Shown here: positions 28,461 through 31,072 of the stretch, piece after piece | Numbering within the stretch: the stretch's first letter is position 1 | Layout of the letters: each line of letters begins with the position of its first letter | Assembly (NCBI GenBank): GCA_050258555.1 | Contig: JBLMZA010000076.1 | Span: 1 to 31,072, forward strand | Reading direction: 5' to 3' | DNA from: CAISDA01 sp050258555 | Lineage (GTDB): Bacteria > Bacteroidota > Ignavibacteria > UBA10030 > UBA8401 | DNA: 31,072 nt | The notes under the pieces: generated by a model | Database searches by the model: none | Seen by the model: the letters and a program-made list of their open reading frames with translations, nothing else | Told to the model about the DNA's origin: nothing | Made by a program: the position numbers and the translations under genes

Positions 28461-29477
28461 ATGCCAAATACTGCAGTGAAAGAACCCAAGGAATCGAAGA
28501 AGCCGCGTTGGAAGGACCTGAAGCTGTCGGACGAGACGCTCATCGGCATGTACAGAAAGATGCTCACCATCCGCCGCTTCGAAGAACGGGCCGCCCAGGA
28601 ATACGGCAAGGGGAAGATCGGCGGCTTCTGCCATCTCTACATCGGCCAGGAGGCCGTGGGCGTGGGCGCCATTTCCGCGCTGCGTGAAGACGACTACATC
28701 TTCACGGCCTACCGCGATCACGGCCAGGCCATTGCGCGCGGCATGGATGTGAAGCCCGCCATGGCAGAACTCTTCGGCAAAGCAACCGGATGCTCACAGG
28801 GCATGGGCGGCTCGATGCATTTCTTCGATGCCGAAAAGCATTTCATGGGAGGCTACGGCATCGTCGGCGGACATCCGCCGCTCGCGGCCGGCGCGGCCTT
28901 CACGAGCAAATACCTCGGCAGGGATTCGGTCACCATCTGTTTCTTCGGCGAAGCCTCGTCGAACCAGGGCGTCTTCCATGAAACATTGAACATGGCGATG
29001 CTCTGGAAACTGCCCGTGGTCTTCATCTGCGAAAACAACTGGTACGGCATGGGCACGGCCATCGAGCGCGCTTCGGCCGGCGGAGACCTCTATGACAAGG
29101 CCGCGGGCTACCACATGGACCGCGCGGCCGTCGACGGCATGGATGTGATCGCCACATACCGCGCGGTGACCGAAGCGGTCGAACGCGCGCGCGCCCAAAG
29201 CACGCCCACGATGCTCGAGGCGCGCACATACCGCTTCCGCGGTCATTCGATGTCCGATCCCGGCACATACCGGACGAAGGACGAAGTCGAAGAATATAAA
29301 AAGAGCGATCCGATCGTCACATTCGGAAACGAACTGATCCAGGCCGGCCTTCTCACACAGGAGAAGATCGATGCGATGGATGAGGAGATCAAGCACTCGA
29401 TCCAGGAAGCGGTCGATTTCGCGGACGCCAGTCCCGAACCGGGACTTGAGATGCTCGACAAAAATGTGTATGCGTAA
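28461..29477 (+). CDS. pdhA: Pyruvate dehydrogenase E1 component, alpha subunit
   Basis: A 338-residue thiamine-diphosphate-binding alpha subunit. Motifs typical of pyruvate dehydrogenase are GGFCHLYIGQEAVGVGA (54-70), YRDHGQAIARG (84-94), GGSMHFFD (116-123) and YRFRGHSMSDPGTYR with the phosphorylation-loop-like serine region. The diphosphate/Mg motif reads GEASSNQGVFHETLN (163-177) and ends ENN (191-193), so the normal GDG is GEA. A clear Shine-Dalgarno, AAGGAGA (28450-28456), precedes the ATG. pdhB follows after 94 bases. Pyruvate specificity is inferred from motif type and from the pdhA-pdhB-E2 order. Confidence 0.95.
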   Translation: MPNTAVKEPKESKKPRWKDLKLSDETLIGMYRKMLTIRRFEERAAQEYGKGKIGGFCHLYIGQEAVGVGAISALREDDYIFTAYRDHGQAIARGMDVKPAMAELFGKATGCSQGMGGSMHFFDAEKHFMGGYGIVGGHPPLAAGAAFTSKYLGRDSVTICFFGEASSNQGVFHETLNMAMLWKLPVVFICENNWYGMGTAIERASAGGDLYDKAAGYHMDRAAVDGMDVIATYRAVTEAVERARAQSTPTMLEARTYRFRGHSMSDPGTYRTKDEVEEYKKSDPIVTFGNELIQAGLLTQEKIDAMDEEIKHSIQEAVDFADASPEPGLEMLDKNVYA

Positions 29478-29571
29478 CGAACGATCACGCAGCCGTCTCA
29501 TTCGCTCCGCTCTCGGGTATTCATCAGGCAGGAGCGTCACACAACTATTCTAACCGAGGAAAACAACAGCG

Positions 29572-30549
29572 ATGGCATTATTACAGATCCGTGAAGCGCT
29601 CAACCAGGCGATGTCCGAAGAAATGGAGCGCGATCCCAATGTGTTCATCATGGGCGAGGAAGTCGCCCAGTACAACGGCGCCTATAAAGTGACGCAGGGC
29701 ATGCTCAAGCGCTTCGGCGACAAGCGCGTGATCGACACGCCGATCACCGAAGCGGGATTCGCCGGCATCGGCATCGGCGCGGCCATGACGGGACTGCGTC
29801 CGATCGTGGAGATGATGACGTGGAACTTCGCCATTCTCGCCTTCGATCAGATCTTCAACAACGCGGCGAAAATCCGGTACATGTCGGCCGGCCAGTTCAA
29901 GATCCCCATTGTCTTTCGCGGTCCCAACGGTCCGGCCCATATGCTCGGCGCCCAGCACTCGCAGGCGCTCGAGTCGATGCTGGCGCACGTGCCGGGGCTC
30001 ATCGTCATGACGCCCTCGACGCCCTACGATGCCAAGGGCCTGATGAAGAGCGCCATCCGCGACGACAATCCGGTGATCTTCCTTGAAAGCGAACTCATGT
30101 ACGGGCAGAAGGGAGAGGTGCCCGAGGGCGAATATCTGATCCCGATCGGCAAGGGCGACATCAAGCGCGAGGGATCGGATGTCACAATCATCGCCTGGAC
30201 GAAGATGGTGCAGGTGGCGCTTCTGGCCGCCGAGGAGCTTGCCAAAGAGGGCATCTCGGCCGAAGTGATCGATCCGCGCACGCTCCGTCCGCTCGATGAG
30301 GAGCTGATTCTTCAATCGGTGCGCAAGACGAACCGCTGCGTGATCGTCGAAGATTCGTGGCCGTTTGCGAGCGTCGGCACGGAGATCGCCTACCGCATAC
30401 ACACCAAGGCCTTCGACGATCTGGACGCGCCGGTGGAAAAAGTGAACTCGGCCGATATCCCGATACCCTATGCGCACAACCTGGAGAAAGCCGCGCTGCC
30501 GAGTCCGGCGAAGGTCGTGCAGGCGGCAAAGAAGGTACTCTATCGATAA
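29572..30549 (+). CDS. pdhB: Pyruvate dehydrogenase E1 component, beta subunit
   Basis: A 325-residue beta subunit that completes the E1 active site. Motifs are VFIMGEEVAQYNGAYKVTQG (24-43), DTPITEAGFAGIGIGAA with the conserved glutamate E60 that activates the thiamine ring, and GPAHMLGAQHSQALE. The C-terminal transketolase domain contains EVIDPRTLRPLDEE. Length is normal. A GAGGAAAA stretch lies before the ATG. The 94-base gap before it holds only a 6-bp inverted repeat (CGCTCC/GGAGCG), with nothing else I recognise. Confidence 0.96.
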   Translation: MALLQIREALNQAMSEEMERDPNVFIMGEEVAQYNGAYKVTQGMLKRFGDKRVIDTPITEAGFAGIGIGAAMTGLRPIVEMMTWNFAILAFDQIFNNAAKIRYMSAGQFKIPIVFRGPNGPAHMLGAQHSQALESMLAHVPGLIVMTPSTPYDAKGLMKSAIRDDNPVIFLESELMYGQKGEVPEGEYLIPIGKGDIKREGSDVTIIAWTKMVQVALLAAEELAKEGISAEVIDPRTLRPLDEELILQSVRKTNRCVIVEDSWPFASVGTEIAYRIHTKAFDDLDAPVEKVNSADIPIPYAHNLEKAALPSPAKVVQAAKKVLYR

Positions 30550-30612
30550 CGGACTTCCGGAAGCAAAGCGGCGGCTTCGCTTCCTCTACACTATTGAAGA
30601 AGGAATGATGAC

Positions 30613-31072
30613 ATGGCAAACCTGATGCTGATGCCGAAATTGAGTGATACCATGGACGAGGGAATCATCCTGAAGTGGCGGAAAAAAGAAGGCGAAACGA
30701 TCAGGCAGGGAGACATCCTTGCCGATATCCAGTCCGACAAGGCGGATATGGAACAGGAAGCCTACGACTCGGGCGTGGTGCGCAAACTCTTCGCCAAGGA
30801 AGGCGAGGGAGTGAAAGTCGGCGCACCGCTGGCCATCATCGGTACGGCCGATGAGGATATCTCCGGTCTTCTGGGAGGCGCCCCTTCCGGGACGGCTCCG
30901 AAGCCCGCTGCTGCGCCGGCCGAACCCCGGCGCGATGATTCGATGGGCGCGCCGGTGGAGACGCCGAAGGCCGTGCCTCCGATCACGCCGCCCGATCTTG
31001 CGAGTCTGTCGATCGAGCCGACGCCGACGCTTGGACAGCCGCAGGGATCGGCGCCGGCAGGAAGTGCGCAGC
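30613..31072 (+). CDS. pdhC: Pyruvate dehydrogenase E2 (dihydrolipoyl acetyltransferase), N-terminal part
   Basis: The first 153 residues of an E2 protein that runs off the right edge of the window. The lipoyl domain (about 2-78) begins ANLMLMPKLSDTMDEG and carries the modified lysine K43 in DIQSDKADMEQEAYD, the form typical of pyruvate dehydrogenase E2. A Pro/Ala-rich flexible linker follows from about residue 90. AAGGA (30600-30604) lies eight bases before the ATG. It follows pdhB by 63 bases, giving a pdhA-pdhB-pdhC operon. It is distinct from the earlier E2 at 26086, so two complexes are encoded. The symbol follows gene order; the catalytic domain is not in view. Confidence 0.9.
   Translation, partial: MANLMLMPKLSDTMDEGIILKWRKKEGETIRQGDILADIQSDKADMEQEAYDSGVVRKLFAKEGEGVKVGAPLAIIGTADEDISGLLGGAPSGTAPKPAAAPAEPRRDDSMGAPVETPKAVPPITPPDLASLSIEPTPTLGQPQGSAPAGSAQ

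Noticed and set aside
29502..29538. CGCTCC/GGAGCG inverted repeat in the pdhA-pdhB gap
   Set aside because: Six bases with a loop of about 22 and no T-run; likely chance in GC-rich DNA.
29371..29553. A 60-codon frame spanning the pdhA end and the pdhA-pdhB gap
   Set aside because: Most of it overlaps pdhA in another frame, it has no ribosome binding site, and the product is low-complexity Arg/Ser-rich.

Overview
This is a GC-rich (roughly 60%, by eye), densely coded stretch of bacterial chromosome with no tRNA, rRNA, insertion sequence or CRISPR that I can see. Several families point to the Bacteroidota/Chlorobiota (FCB) group: a DUF4249 lipoprotein, a DUF5683 membrane protein, a fused alpha-beta branched-chain E1, an M61 PDZ peptidase and a MaeB-type malic enzyme. 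The high GC and the sigma70-like promoters (17-base spacers) would suit an Ignavibacteria/Kapabacteria-like lineage. That placement is inference from gene content only.

Layout. (1) 1-5100, plus strand: the 3' end of a D-threonine aldolase/D-serine dehydratase-like gene, a secreted M13 zinc peptidase, a GNAT acetyltransferase, then parA-parB. (2) 5157-12078, plus strand: ridA, a strong terminator, a DUF5683 protein, a two-domain malic enzyme, a structured intergenic element, and a MacA-MacB type tripartite export operon (adaptor, ATPase, permease). (3) 12169-13149: a DUF4249 lipoprotein meeting, tail to tail, a long minus-strand block. (4) 13155-19361, minus strand: nuoA-B-C-D-E-F of respiratory complex I, followed by an LD-carboxypeptidase and a phosphodiester-glycosidase lipoprotein in place of nuoG-N. 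An M61 peptidase lies upstream of nuoA. (5) 21399-31072, plus strand: a lipoyl-metabolism cluster: lpdA (E3), lipB, fused branched-chain E1, a small YecH-like protein, E2, lipA, pdhA, pdhB and the start of a second E2. It runs off the right edge.

The lipoyl cluster hangs together functionally. LipB and LipA make the lipoyl cofactor in place on the E2 proteins. Two E1/E2 sets (branched-chain 2-oxoacid and pyruvate dehydrogenase) can share the single E3 encoded at the front. NADH from these complexes and from the malic enzyme would feed complex I.

The most interesting signal is in front of lpdA. A sigma70-like promoter (21399-21427), a 21-codon ORF (21451-21516) and a textbook intrinsic terminator (21515-21540), whose 5' arm begins inside the ORF's stop codon, lie directly before the lpdA ribosome binding site. 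This has the geometry of a transcription attenuator, or else of a tiny independent RNA gene. Other points worth a look are a nested hairpin element upstream of macA, a 19-codon ORF overlapping the parA start codon, CA-repeat leaders before several genes, and altered thiamine-diphosphate motifs in both E1 proteins.
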